Numbered from the stretch's first letter, positions 11,022-20,785 are shown. The stretch is DNA of 64,000 bases from Hyphomicrobium sp. (GCA_030148425.1 JASBTM010000003.1:62001-126000), one strand, 5' to 3'. Numbers and translations are program-made. The notes: generated from the letters alone by a model not told the origin.

Positions 11022-11113
11022 ACCGTCATCCCGGCGACGGCCGGGATCCAGTCAAATCGAAAGATCGAGCGTTTTGATGCTTGATTGGGTGCCGACCCCG
11101 GCTTTCGCCGGGG
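11022..11113. repeat. REP/BIME-like pair of GC-rich palindromes
   Basis: CCCGGC-GACG-GCCGGG (11030-11045) in a CCGTCATCCCGGC...GCCGGGATCCA context, and CCCCGGC-TTTC-GCCGGGG (11096-11113), in the hisG/recQ convergent intergenic region. Confidence 0.6.
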
Positions 11114-11160
11114 CGGGCTCTTCGTCGGCGTGAGGCCGTAGGCCGTAATGAAGGACGAGC

Positions 11161-13347
11161 TTATACGCTATCGGCGAGCTGGCATTTGAGGATGCCGTAG
11201 TCGTAGCGGCCGTCGAGGGCGGCGAAGGCGGGGCCAAGCTTGCCCGTATCGCGGGTCTCGCAGCGTTCGAACGCCGCTTCGATCTCATCGCGCTCAACAG
11301 GATCGAGCTTCAAGGCATCTTCGGCCGTGATGATGCCCGCTTCGATTGCATCCGCGAGATGACCATAGACGGTCGAGACCTCGATGCCGCGTTCGGCAGC
11401 AATGGCTTCGGCATCGAGGCCACGCAAGTGGGCGGCGAGCGTGACATTCACAGTCGCGGACAAGCGGTTATTCAGCGCCGGATGCTTCTTGAATTGCGAG
11501 ATGACTTCAATGAAAGCAGCGCCGTAACGCGCGATCTTGCTTGCGCCAAGGCCCATGATGTCGTGCAGCGCGTTTTCCGTCGTCGGGCGCTTTTCGGACA
11601 GCTCGATGAGCGTCTTGTCCTGGGCCACGACATAAGGCGGAAGCTTCGCGGAGGCGGCGAGTTTCTGGCGCATGGCGCGGAGCGCGTCGAACAGCGGCTG
11701 GTTCTCACGCGCGACTTTCGGGGCACTGGATGCCGAACGCTTCGACGACTTTGCAGTTTGTCTCGTGACGCGCAGCAAGAAGCGCTCTTCGCCGCGAAGC
11801 AGTAGCCGCGAACGCTCGGTGAGCACCAGCGAACCCACACCTTCCTCGTCGATTGAGAGGTAGCCAAGCGCCGTGAGCTGCCGGAAAAGGCCCTTCCATG
11901 TCGTCTGCGGCACATCCTTGCCAATGCCGTAGACCGACAATCGATCATGGCCGTTGCGGATGATGCGCTCGTCGACGCCGCCGGTCAGGACATCCACGAG
12001 GTAGGTCACGCCGAAGCGTTGCTCGGTTCGATAGACGGCAGACAAGGCCTTCTGCGCGAGGACGGTGCCGTCTTCGGTGTGCGGCGGATTCAAACAGTTA
12101 TCGCAGTTGCCGCAAGGCTCGGAGCGCGTCTCGCCGAAGTAAGCCAGCAACGCCTGGCGGCGGCAGCCCGGCATTTCAGCGAGTCCAATCAGCGCGTCGA
12201 GCTTCTGGCGCTGCACTTTCTTGAAGGCTTCCGCGCCCTCCGACTGGTTGATCCATTGCCGGAGCTGCACGATGTCCTGGAAGCCGTATGCCATCCAGGC
12301 GTTCGCAGGCTCGCCATCGCGGCCCGCGCGGCCCGTCTCCTGATAATAGGACTCGATCGACTTCGGCAGATTGAGGTGGGCGACGAAGCGCACGTCGGGC
12401 TTGTCGATGCCCATGCCGAACGCGATCGTCGCGACGATGATAAGGCCGTCCTCGGATAGAAACTTCGATTGGGCTGCGGCGCGCAGCGAGGCGTCGAGAC
12501 CGGCATGATACGCAAGCGCTTTGCGTCCCTTCGACGAAAGCCATGCCGCGGTTTCCTCGACGGATTTGCGCGACAGGCAGTAGACGATGCCGGCGTCGTT
12601 CGGATGCTCGCTCTCTATGAACTGCCAGAGCCGCTCACGCGAGCTGACGCTGCCGAGCTCGGCGATCGTGTAGCGGATGTTCGGACGGTCGAAGCTGGCG
12701 ATGTAAGCGGCGGCGTTTTCGAGCGACAACTCCGAGATGATGTCCTGACGCGTCCGTTCGTCCGCGGTTGCGGTGAGGGCGACGCGAGGGACATTTGGGA
12801 AGCGCCGGGCCAAGATTTTGAGCTGGCGGTATTCGGGACGGAAGTCGTGGCCCCATTGCGAAACGCAGTGCGCTTCGTCGATGGCGAAGATGGCGATGTC
12901 GCTACGCTCGAGGAGATTGAGCGTGCGCTCCTGCACGAGGCGTTCGGGCGCGACGTAGAGAAGGTCGAGCGCGCCGGCGGCGAATTGCCGTTCGATCTTG
13001 TCCTGCGTCGCGCGATCTTGCGTCGAGTTGAGGAACGCTGCCTTTACACCGAGGTCGCATAGAGCGTCGACCTGATCCTGCATCAGGGCGATCAGCGGCG
13101 ACACGACAATTCCGGTGCCGCGGCGGACGAGAGCAGGGATCTGATAGCAGAGCGATTTGCCACCGCCCGTCGGCATCAGCGCCAGGCAGTCGCCGCCATC
13201 GAGCAGCGTCCGGATGATACCGCTCTGGTGCGAGCGAAAGTCCTTGTAACCGAAGACGTTTTCAAGCGTCGCGCGGGCGGCGTCCATCTGGCTGTCCGAG
13301 GTCGGAGCGAGCGGAAGGGAAAGCGGCGCGGCGCGGGCCGACATCAA
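11161..13347 (-). CDS. recQ: ATP-dependent DNA helicase RecQ
   Basis: Helicase motifs ([50 protein letters not shown]), RQC zinc motif, HRDC and a C-terminal HTH-like extension. Confidence 0.95.
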   Translation of the reverse strand: MMSARAAPLSLPLAPTSDSQMDAARATLENVFGYKDFRSHQSGIIRTLLDGGDCLALMPTGGGKSLCYQIPALVRRGTGIVVSPLIALMQDQVDALCDLGVKAAFLNSTQDRATQDKIERQFAAGALDLLYVAPERLVQERTLNLLERSDIAIFAIDEAHCVSQWGHDFRPEYRQLKILARRFPNVPRVALTATADERTRQDIISELSLENAAAYIASFDRPNIRYTIAELGSVSSRERLWQFIESEHPNDAGIVYCLSRKSVEETAAWLSSKGRKALAYHAGLDASLRAAAQSKFLSEDGLIIVATIAFGMGIDKPDVRFVAHLNLPKSIESYYQETGRAGRDGEPANAWMAYGFQDIVQLRQWINQSEGAEAFKKVQRQKLDALIGLAEMPGCRRQALLAYFGETRSEPCGNCDNCLNPPHTEDGTVLAQKALSAVYRTEQRFGVTYLVDVLTGGVDERIIRNGHDRLSVYGIGKDVPQTTWKGLFRQLTALGYLSIDEEGVGSLVLTERSRLLLRGEERFLLRVTRQTAKSSKRSASSAPKVARENQPLFDALRAMRQKLAASAKLPPYVVAQDKTLIELSEKRPTTENALHDIMGLGASKIARYGAAFIEVISQFKKHPALNNRLSATVNVTLAAHLRGLDAEAIAAERGIEVSTVYGHLADAIEAGIITAEDALKLDPVERDEIEAAFERCETRDTGKLGPAFAALDGRYDYGILKCQLADSV

Positions 13348-13671
13348 GGAACCTATGAACTGAAGATCAAGTCCGGGAGGCTAACCTGATTCGACATTTC
13401 CTCGTCACTCCAAGACCGGTGCAACTCAAGGAAAGCCGTTGATTTCTTTGAGCCCTTTCTGAAAGCTTCAATGTTGCGACTTTTTAACCTCACGTTCAGA
13501 ATGAGTTCATCTTTTCCCGGGTAAGGTCACACTCAAGCTGGTGATGACACCCCCCCCGTGCGCACCAGATGCTGCTGAGCCCGACCAAGCCCCAAGACAT
13601 CCCCCCGTCTTCCCCGCTTGGTCGGGCCGCGGCCCTCCTCTCCAAAAAAACTGGGTATTGCCGTTAACGCG

Positions 13672-14295
13672 CTACGCCGACCGCAGCGTCGTTTCGAGCG
13701 CGCTCGCGATGATGATAAGCGCGGCTTGGGTGGCGCCATTCAGATCGAGTGGCCGTTCGGAGAGATCTGCAGGTATGTGTATGAAGCCGACCTTGCAATC
13801 CGCGCGGGCTCGCGTGAGCGACTGGTAAAGCACGGCGTTGCAGAGATAGCCTCCAGCATCGTTCGAGATCGAGCATGGAATGTTGTGCGCGTTCAAAGCG
13901 TGCGCGATTGCGGGGATGTCGATGGTCGCGCGGCGCGTGCCCGGTCCTTCGGTCGAGAGCGTCGCCGCGAGCGGCAATAGGGCGGCGGCATCGGGCATTG
14001 CCCGGCAGACATTTTCGGCCATTGTTTCGAGCCGGAGGGCTCGCATCCCGGCCGCAACGCCAAAATGTAGGGCGAGGACGGGCCGATAGCGGGCGTGAAG
14101 ATTCGCGATCAACTCCGGCGCGCGGCGCCACTCCGTTGGCAGCACCGTCACGACGAAGCGGCGGCCAGGAAATGCCCGCCGGGCAAGAGGCGCGAGCTTT
14201 CTCACAAGTAGCGCAGACGCGTTGACCGGGATGCCCGGAAAAGGGCCGAAGCCGGTCAACACCACGGTCGGGCGCTTGTCAGCCACTTCCTGCAT
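13672..14295 (-). CDS. Pyroglutamyl-peptidase I-like (C15) peptidase
   Basis: VVLTGFGPFPGIPVNAS N-terminus and SNDAGGYLCNAVLYQSL (Cys active-site region) with GFIHIP. Confidence 0.85.
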   Translation of the reverse strand: MQEVADKRPTVVLTGFGPFPGIPVNASALLVRKLAPLARRAFPGRRFVVTVLPTEWRRAPELIANLHARYRPVLALHFGVAAGMRALRLETMAENVCRAMPDAAALLPLAATLSTEGPGTRRATIDIPAIAHALNAHNIPCSISNDAGGYLCNAVLYQSLTRARADCKVGFIHIPADLSERPLDLNGATQAALIIIASALETTLRSA

Positions 14296-14357
14296 CGAAC
14301 AACTATAGAGCGGCGCGGCCGACCTTTGAATGCGAGCCTATGACCGCAGCGGGGGTG

Positions 14358-14759
14358 TCAGCGCGGAGTAGGGGGCTTGTCATCGATCACGAGACGACCC
14401 TCTTCGGCCTTGTTGAAGTACTGGCTGGCGATCAGCCACCCCTTTAGCGGCCGCAGCGGCGGAATGCAGGTCAACAGGATGATGGGGAAACTCGTCAGAA
14501 GGTGAACCCAGAAGGGCGGCGAGTGCGCGACCTCGAGCCAAACGGCGAAGAAGGCGCTGGGAACGCAGGCGAAGCACATCACGAAGAACGCCGGACCGTC
14601 GGCCGGATCGGCGAAAGATAGATCGAGACCGCAGACGGGGCACGCCTTCTTCAGCTTTAGAAATCCGTCGAAAATCTTGCCTTCGCCGCAGCGCGGGCAG
14701 AGGCCCCACAGGCCGGTTTTGTATGGAGGAAGCTCCGGCCACTGATGTTTCGCACACAT
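14358..14759 (-). CDS. DUF983 family protein
   Basis: Zinc-ribbon CPRCGEGKIF...CPVCGLDL followed by two TM segments, typical of DUF983. Confidence 0.85.
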   Translation of the reverse strand: MCAKHQWPELPPYKTGLWGLCPRCGEGKIFDGFLKLKKACPVCGLDLSFADPADGPAFFVMCFACVPSAFFAVWLEVAHSPPFWVHLLTSFPIILLTCIPPLRPLKGWLIASQYFNKAEEGRLVIDDKPPTPR

Positions 14760-14805
14760 GCTCGCTGTCCTTTTTCGTCCAGTAATGCCCGCTTTTATGC
14801 ATCGT

Positions 14806-15004
14806 ATGTAGGCTAGATGTATGGCTATTGGCGCCTACATTCTATTGTTTGTATGGATAGTGCGTCATTTGGTCATAAAAGTCTTTAAATCCGTAGTTTG
14901 TGCGGTAAATAGCTACTTTCGTTGGGCCGCAGAGTCAATGCGGAGCAAAATCTCTCTGACTTGTTCTTCCGCATTTCTCCCATACATGTTATGCATGTGT
15001 ATGG
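14806..15004. promoter_or_regulatory. Divergent AT-rich regulatory region with repeated TGTATGG/CCATACA boxes
   Basis: TGTATGG at 14818, 14850 and 14998; inverted CCATACA at 14980; separate 8-bp inverted repeat ATGTAGGC(14806)/GCCTACAT(14833). Confidence 0.5.
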
Positions 15005-15028
15005 TTTTTGTATTCGAGGATATCCGAA

Positions 15029-16417
15029 ATGTCTTCTTGGAAGCCTTGGCTGGTTGAAGGCAGCCAGCTCAAATATCGCGGCATCGTGGAAGCCATCGAA
15101 TCCGACCTGAAAGCTGGAAATATCCAGCCGGGGGATCGCCTGCCGCCCCAGAGGACGATTGCGGAAGTGTTGGGCGTTGACCTCACGACGGTGACGCGGG
15201 CCTTTAACGAGGCGCGCCGCCGGGGGCTGGTCGAGGCCAATGCCGGGCGTGGCACCTTCATTCGCCGCAGGATCGACGACGGCCGAATTCTGGGACTTGG
15301 GGCGCCGCCAGCCGTCGACCTGAGCATGAACATTCCTCCGCAGCCCGCCAGCGCCAATCTCAAGCGGCTCATCCCCGAGACGATCGCGAATCTTCTCTCG
15401 GAAGAGCACGGAATGCTGCACCTCCATTATCAGGAGAGCACCGGCAGCGACGTCGATCGTGCGGCGGCGGCCGCGTGGCTCGCGCGCCGTATCGATCAGG
15501 TGCGTCCGTCTTCGATCGTGCTTGCGAGCGGGGCACAGAGCGCGCTGTTCGCGATTTGCGAATGCTTACTCGCTCCGGGGGACGCGATCGCTGCCGGTTC
15601 GGTGACGTATCCTGGACTCAAAGCTGTGGTGCGGCAGCGAGGCCTGGTGTTGCGTCCGCTGGCGATGGATGACAAGGGCATCATTCCGCAGGCCTTCGAG
15701 GCCTGCTGTATGGAGGCGCCGCCGAAAGCGCTTTACGTGATACCGGCCATCGACAATCCGACGACGGCAACTCTCCCCGAAGAGCGCCGCCGCGAGATCG
15801 CAGCAATCGCCCGGCGTTATGGCGTTGCGATCATCGAAGACGATCCCTATTCGGTGCTGCAGTTCGATCCGTTAACGCCGTTCGCGGCGTTAGCGCCGGA
15901 TCTGACGTGGCATATCGCGACGCTATCGAAATGCGCGACGCCCGCGCTTCGCATTGCTTATGTCGTCGCCCCCGGAGCGGCGCACGCCATGCGACTGGCG
16001 GGCGTTATCCGGGCCGTCAATTTGATGGCGCCGCCCATCAATGCGGCTGTTGCGTCGCGCTGGATCTCGACGGGAATCGTCGAAGATCTGGCGGTTGCGA
16101 TCCGTGAAGAAAACATTGCGCGCCAGAAGCTGGCGAAGACAGTCCTTGCCGACGCGAATATCGCGGCCGACCGCTGCGGCCATCATATCTGGCTTAAAAT
16201 GCCGATGCATTGGCGGGCGGCGGATTTCGTGGATCATGCCAGGCGGTCCGGGATGTCGGTCGTGCCCGGCTCAGCTTTTGCGACAGGTCCGGAGGAACCG
16301 GAGGCTCTCCGGCTTTCGCTGGGCGTCGCGCCGGATCGGGAATCTCTCGTCGACGCTCTGAAGCAGCTTGCGAGCCTGCTGGCGCAGCCGTCGGTCATGG
16401 TCAAGGCTATCGTCTAG
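15029..16417 (+). CDS. MocR/PdxR-type regulator (GntR HTH + class I aminotransferase domain)
   Basis: wHTH QPGDRLPPQRTIAEVLGVDLTTVTRAFNEARRRGLVEANAGRGTFI fused to an aminotransferase fold with TLSKCATPALRIAYV. Confidence 0.9.
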   Translation: MSSWKPWLVEGSQLKYRGIVEAIESDLKAGNIQPGDRLPPQRTIAEVLGVDLTTVTRAFNEARRRGLVEANAGRGTFIRRRIDDGRILGLGAPPAVDLSMNIPPQPASANLKRLIPETIANLLSEEHGMLHLHYQESTGSDVDRAAAAAWLARRIDQVRPSSIVLASGAQSALFAICECLLAPGDAIAAGSVTYPGLKAVVRQRGLVLRPLAMDDKGIIPQAFEACCMEAPPKALYVIPAIDNPTTATLPEERRREIAAIARRYGVAIIEDDPYSVLQFDPLTPFAALAPDLTWHIATLSKCATPALRIAYVVAPGAAHAMRLAGVIRAVNLMAPPINAAVASRWISTGIVEDLAVAIREENIARQKLAKTVLADANIAADRCGHHIWLKMPMHWRAADFVDHARRSGMSVVPGSAFATGPEEPEALRLSLGVAPDRESLVDALKQLASLLAQPSVMVKAIV

Positions 16418-16433
16418 CCTTTGACCTTTTCAT

Positions 16434-16467
16434 GAGGTCGTCCGTGATCGCGGACGACCTCCTTTTT
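16434..16467 (+). terminator. Rho-independent terminator of the mocR-like gene
   Basis: GAGGTCGTCCG-TGATCG-CGGACGACCTC, 11-bp perfect stem followed by CTTTTT. Confidence 0.88.
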
Positions 16468-16537
16468 AGTCGCTAAACTGTCAATTTCGTTGGAATTTCG
16501 TGCTTCGAAACGACCTGTTGCAAACGCCCGCCGCCCA

Positions 16538-16557
16538 GATATCCTTGTGGCTATATC
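16538..16557. promoter_or_regulatory. Possible ModE-type operator upstream of modA
   Basis: Inverted repeat GATAT-N10-ATATC 25 bp before the preferred modA ATG; resembles CGNTATA half sites only partially. Confidence 0.3.
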
Positions 16558-16581
16558 GCAATTCACAACAAGGTGGGTTTC

Positions 16582-17403
16582 ATGCTCGCGGCGTCGTTTC
16601 CTTCACGTCTTTCACTGCGTGTCGCGTTTGCCGGTCTGATGGCAGGCCTGATGCTTGTTTCGACGCTGGCCGTCGAAGCCCAGGCGCAAAAAACAGAGAC
16701 ATCGACCGTTACGATCTTTGCTGCAGCAAGCCTCAAGAATGCACTCGACAGTGCGGCTAAGGCTTATGAGAAGAGCACCGGCAACAAGGTCGTGATTTCC
16801 TATGCGGGCTCATCGGCGCTTGCCAAGCAGATCGAGCAGGGCGCGCCTGCCGATGTCTTTATCTCGGCCGATCTGGACTGGATGGATTACGTTCAAAAGA
16901 AAAAACTGATCAAAGACGATACGCGTTTCAATCTTCTCGGCAACCGGCTCGTTCTGATCGCGCCGAAGGACAGTGCGGTTGAACTCAAGATCGGCAAGGA
17001 TTTTCCGCTGGCCGCGGCGCTGGGCGACAATCACATCGCGATGGCGAACGTGAAGTCGGTTCCGGCCGGCAAATATGGTTCGGCGGCGCTCGAAAAGCTC
17101 GGTGTTTGGGCTGCCGTACAGCCCAAGGTCGCGCAGGCCGACAACGTCCGTGCGGCCCTTGCTTTGGTGGCGCAAGGCGAAGCCCCGCTCGGGATCGTGT
17201 ACGAGTCGGATGCCGCGGCAGAGCCGAAGGTCAAGATCGTCGATGTGTTCCCTGAGGACAGCCACCCGCCGATCATCTATCCGATTGCCATCCTTGCCGA
17301 TACGAAGAACGGCGATGCAGCGAAGGCCTTCATCGACGATCTTAAAACTCCGGAAGGGCAAGCATTTTTCACGAAGGAAGGCTTTACCGTTCTCCTGAAG
17401 TGA
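16582..17403 (+). CDS. modA: Molybdate ABC transporter substrate-binding protein
   Basis: Signal peptide, VTIFAAASLKNALD, YAGSSALAKQIEQGAPADVFISAD. Confidence 0.94.
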   Translation: MLAASFPSRLSLRVAFAGLMAGLMLVSTLAVEAQAQKTETSTVTIFAAASLKNALDSAAKAYEKSTGNKVVISYAGSSALAKQIEQGAPADVFISADLDWMDYVQKKKLIKDDTRFNLLGNRLVLIAPKDSAVELKIGKDFPLAAALGDNHIAMANVKSVPAGKYGSAALEKLGVWAAVQPKVAQADNVRAALALVAQGEAPLGIVYESDAAAEPKVKIVDVFPEDSHPPIIYPIAILADTKNGDAAKAFIDDLKTPEGQAFFTKEGFTVLLK

Positions 17404-17444
17404 CGGTAAGCCGGCTGCGGATTGGCGAACGGAAAGGCTGAAGA

Positions 17445-18143
17445 GTGCTCGGATTTTCTCCCGAGGAGTGGACGACTATTCTGCTTAGCCTGCGGGTCGC
17501 CACCGTGGGAACGCTGGTCGGCCTGCCGATTGCTCTGTTCGCAGCCTATGTGCTCGCGCGATGGCGTTTCCCGGGCAAAGTCATCCTAGACGGCATTCTT
17601 CACCTGCCGCTCGTGCTGCCGCCCGTCGTGACAGGTTACTTCCTGCTGCTGACATTCGGGCGGCAGGGTGTCATCGGAAAAGCGCTGTATGAAACGCTCG
17701 GCTTCACGTTCTCCTTCCGGTGGACCGGCGCCGCGCTCGCGTGTGGCGTGATGGGGTTTCCGCTGATGCTCCGCGCAATCCGGCTGTCGTTCGAGGCGAT
17801 CGACCGGCGGCTTGAAACCGCGTCGTCGACTCTTGGGGCCAACGCCTGGTGGACGTTCCTGCTCGTGACGATGCCTCTGGCTCTTCCCGGCGTTCTCGTC
17901 GGCCTCATTTTGTGCTTTGCGAAGGCGCTCGGCGAATTCGGCGCGACGATCACGTTCGTTTCGAACATTCCCGGGGAAACGCAAACCATTCCGTCGGCGA
18001 TCTACACCTATACGCAGGTTCCCGGCGGGGAATTTCAGGCGTTCCGGCTGGCGTGCGTTTCGATCGTGATCGCGATGGTGGCGCTGATCCTGTCCGAGGT
18101 GCTCAATCGGCGCATCCAGAAGCGGATTGCCGTGTTCGAATGA
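17445..18143 (+). CDS. modB: Molybdate ABC transporter permease
   Basis: PLVLPPVVTGYFLL, AKALGEFGATITFVSNIPGETQTIPSAIY. Confidence 0.95.
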   Translation: MLGFSPEEWTTILLSLRVATVGTLVGLPIALFAAYVLARWRFPGKVILDGILHLPLVLPPVVTGYFLLLTFGRQGVIGKALYETLGFTFSFRWTGAALACGVMGFPLMLRAIRLSFEAIDRRLETASSTLGANAWWTFLLVTMPLALPGVLVGLILCFAKALGEFGATITFVSNIPGETQTIPSAIYTYTQVPGGEFQAFRLACVSIVIAMVALILSEVLNRRIQKRIAVFE

Positions 18144-18826
18144 CGGGCGAGGAAGCGGCGCTCAGCGTCTCGGTCTTTCAGCGGCGGAACGGTTTCACTC
18201 TCGACGTCGCGTTTGAGAGCGATAGTCCGCTGACGGCGCTTTTTGGCCCATCGGGCTCGGGAAAGACTTCGGTCTTGAACATGATTGCAGGCGTCAGCCG
18301 GCCCGAGAGGGGGCGCATCGTCGTTGCCGGTCATGTCTTGACCGATACGGCAAAGCGCATCTTCGTCCCGCCGCATCGCCGCCGGATCGGCTTTGTGTTT
18401 CAGGACGCGCAGCTTTTTCCGCATCTGACGGTCGAGCAGAACATCAAGTTTGGCCGGTGGTTCCGCAGGGCGGAGGGGCATGCTCTGCCTTTGGACGTCA
18501 TTATTGAGGTTCTCGGGATCGGACATCTATTGAAAAGGCGTCCAGCAACGCTTTCCGGTGGCGAAAAGCACCGGGTTGCTCTGGCGCGTGCGCTGCTGTC
18601 CTCGCCGCGCATTCTCTTGATGGATGAACCTCTTGCCGGACTAGACGATGCTCGCCGCATGGAGATCATGAACTTGATCGAGCGGGTACGGGACGAGTTC
18701 GCGGTGCCGATCGTTTTCGTCACGCACAATCTCGAAGAAGTGCGGCGGCTAGCGTCGCGTGTGATCCGGATCGTCGATGGTCACGTGGTGGCGACGGGCA
18801 GCCCGAGCGACGTCTTCGGGACTTAG
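18140..18826 (+). CDS. modC: Molybdate ABC transporter ATP-binding protein, lacking the C-terminal TOBE/MOP domain
   Basis: Walker A GPSGSGKTS, LSGGEKHRVALARALL signature; ATGA overlap with modB; stops right after the ABC domain (about 228 aa). Confidence 0.9.
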   Translation: MTGEEAALSVSVFQRRNGFTLDVAFESDSPLTALFGPSGSGKTSVLNMIAGVSRPERGRIVVAGHVLTDTAKRIFVPPHRRRIGFVFQDAQLFPHLTVEQNIKFGRWFRRAEGHALPLDVIIEVLGIGHLLKRRPATLSGGEKHRVALARALLSSPRILLMDEPLAGLDDARRMEIMNLIERVRDEFAVPIVFVTHNLEEVRRLASRVIRIVDGHVVATGSPSDVFGT

Positions 18827-18832
18827 CGGGTC

Positions 18833-19225
18833 TCAGCTACGGGAGGTTTGGGCGAGCTTTTTCGCCGGCTTCGAATTCGTCTTTTCGACGGGCAGTAAAT
18901 GCTTTTCGATTGCGGCGAGCTGCTTCGAAAAAGCGGTGAGCGCCTTTGCTTCCATATCGCGGTAGTGGCGAACGACATCGGCGCCGAACGGCGTGAGCTT
19001 CGCCGCGCCGCCGCCTCTGCCACCGTGCTGCCGCTCGATCAAAGGATCGGCAAACAAAGCGCTGAACTCGTCCATCAGATACCAAGCGCGCTTATATGAC
19101 ATTCCCATCGCCTTCGCGGCCTGCGCAATCGAGCCGTGTTGGCCGATGAGTTCGAGCAGTTGAATCCGGCCGTGACCGATGTAGCGGTCGCCGTCAAAGT
19201 CGATGCGGATCTTTATGACAGTCAT
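18833..19225 (-). CDS. Short ModE-like LysR-type wHTH regulator (no TOBE domain)
   Basis: IQLLELIGQHGSIAQAAKAMGMSYKRAWYLMDE...GGRGGGAAKLTPFG typical of the ModE N-terminal domain; only 130 aa. Confidence 0.85.
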   Translation of the reverse strand: MTVIKIRIDFDGDRYIGHGRIQLLELIGQHGSIAQAAKAMGMSYKRAWYLMDEFSALFADPLIERQHGGRGGGAAKLTPFGADVVRHYRDMEAKALTAFSKQLAAIEKHLLPVEKTNSKPAKKLAQTSRS

Positions 19226-19589
19226 TTCCTACCGCTCTTCAATTCAAGCCTCGATCAACGCAAAATGCCAAACCGGTTTGATTGTGGAGCTGCCGAGTTC
19301 GGTCCTTTGGCGTTGGTAAACCTGAGCAACCAATCTTGACCACAAACCCAACCGCTGCAACTTGCGTAATCATCCGGCGAACTGAAGATCAAGTAGGCCG
19401 CCGGTGCCGAAAGTCCGTGCACTCCAGGGGCGATCTTTCGCGTATCGCGAAGAAGTTGTCTCCGGTCTCTCTGGCGTGCCCGAAATTCCTGAACTAACAT
19501 TACCCCCAGGAAACTCCGTGTAGAGGTTTGGGTGGATCGATCGCCACCACCGCCTCGTCACGGCGCGGCAATCGGAGGAGTAAGCACAC

Positions 19590-20744
19590 ATGACGCCCAC
19601 TCGGAAGACACTTGTAGCATCGACCGCGCTTCTTTTGATGGGCAGCTTCGCTGCTTGGGCCGAGCCCTTGACCTCGGTGGGGCCGGGAGAAGGCGAAGTC
19701 GATATCGTGGCCTGGCCCGGATACATCGAGCGGGGCGAATCCGATAAAAATTATGACTGGGTGACGAGCTTCGAGAAAGAGACGAGCTGCAAGGTCAACG
19801 TCAAGACGGCGGCGACGTCCGACGAAATGGTGACCCTGATGAACCAGGGCGGCTTCGATCTCGTGACCGCGTCTGGCGACGCTTCCCTCCGCCTCGTCGC
19901 CGGCAAGAAAGTTCAGCCGATCAACGTCGCTCTCATTCCAAGCTGGAAGACGATCGACCCTCGCCTTCAGGACGCGCCATGGCACACAGTGGACGGCGTG
20001 CATTACGGCGTTCCCTATCAGTGGGGTCCGAACGTTCTCGCGTACAACACGTCGATTTTCAAAGATGCGCCGAAAAGCTGGTCGGTCGTATTCGAAGAGC
20101 AGACGCTTTCCGACGGCAAGAGCAACAAAGGCCGCGTGCAGGCTTATGATGGTCCGATCTATATTGCGGACGCCGCGCTCTACCTCAGCAAGAAGAAGCC
20201 TGAGCTTGGCATCAAAAATCCTTATGAGCTGAATAAAGAGCAGTACGATGCGGTGATCGCTCTTCTGCAGTCGCAGCGTGCTTTGATCGGCCGCTACTGG
20301 CACGACGCCACGGTGCAGGTCGATGACTTCAAGAACGAAGGCGTCGTTGCGTCCTCGTCGTGGCCTTATCAGGTGAACCTGCTCCAAGCAGACAAGAAGC
20401 CGATCGCTTCCACCATTCCGGAAGAAGGTGCGACGGGCTGGGCTGATACCACTATGCTGCACGTAAACGCCAAGCATCCGAACTGCGCCTATAAGTGGAT
20501 GGAGCACTCGCTCAATCCGAAGCTACAGGGCGATCTCGCGTCGTGGTTCGGCTCGGTGCCGACGGTTCCGGCCGCGTGCAAGGGCAATGCGCTGCTGACC
20601 GATACGGGCTGCGCGACGAACGGCTACGAAAACTTCGAGAAGATCTGGTTCTGGCGCACGCCGACGGCCAAGTGCGAAAAGGAAAGCTCTTGCGTTCCCT
20701 ATTCGCAGTGGGCGAAAGACTACATCGCAATTCTCGGCAAGTAA
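19590..20744 (+). CDS. ydcS: Polyamine-type ABC transporter substrate-binding protein (YdcS-like)
   Basis: Signal peptide; GEVDIVAWPGYIERG; first gene of a ydcSTUVW-like order. Confidence 0.82.
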   Translation: MTPTRKTLVASTALLLMGSFAAWAEPLTSVGPGEGEVDIVAWPGYIERGESDKNYDWVTSFEKETSCKVNVKTAATSDEMVTLMNQGGFDLVTASGDASLRLVAGKKVQPINVALIPSWKTIDPRLQDAPWHTVDGVHYGVPYQWGPNVLAYNTSIFKDAPKSWSVVFEEQTLSDGKSNKGRVQAYDGPIYIADAALYLSKKKPELGIKNPYELNKEQYDAVIALLQSQRALIGRYWHDATVQVDDFKNEGVVASSSWPYQVNLLQADKKPIASTIPEEGATGWADTTMLHVNAKHPNCAYKWMEHSLNPKLQGDLASWFGSVPTVPAACKGNALLTDTGCATNGYENFEKIWFWRTPTAKCEKESSCVPYSQWAKDYIAILGK

Positions 20745-20757
20745 TCGTTACATCTTC

Positions 20758-20785
20758 TGCGGTCGGCCATTTGCGGCCGGCCGCA
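20758..20785 (+). terminator. Intercistronic stem-loop between the ydcS-like and ydcT-like genes
   Basis: TGCGGTCGGCC-ATTTGC-GGCCGGCCGCA, 11-bp stem with one G-U pair, no U-tract; attenuator or 3'-stabiliser. Confidence 0.55.

Noticed and set aside
14821-15057. 78-aa hydrophobic ORF upstream of the mocR-like gene
   Set aside because: Overlaps the AT-rich regulatory region and runs into the mocR start; no motif and no clear ribosome-binding site.
13357-19394. Exact 16-mer GAACTGAAGATCAAGT at 13357 and 19379, both in intergenic DNA
   Set aside because: One shared 16-mer pair is close to chance expectation for a 64-kb window; flanks do not match.
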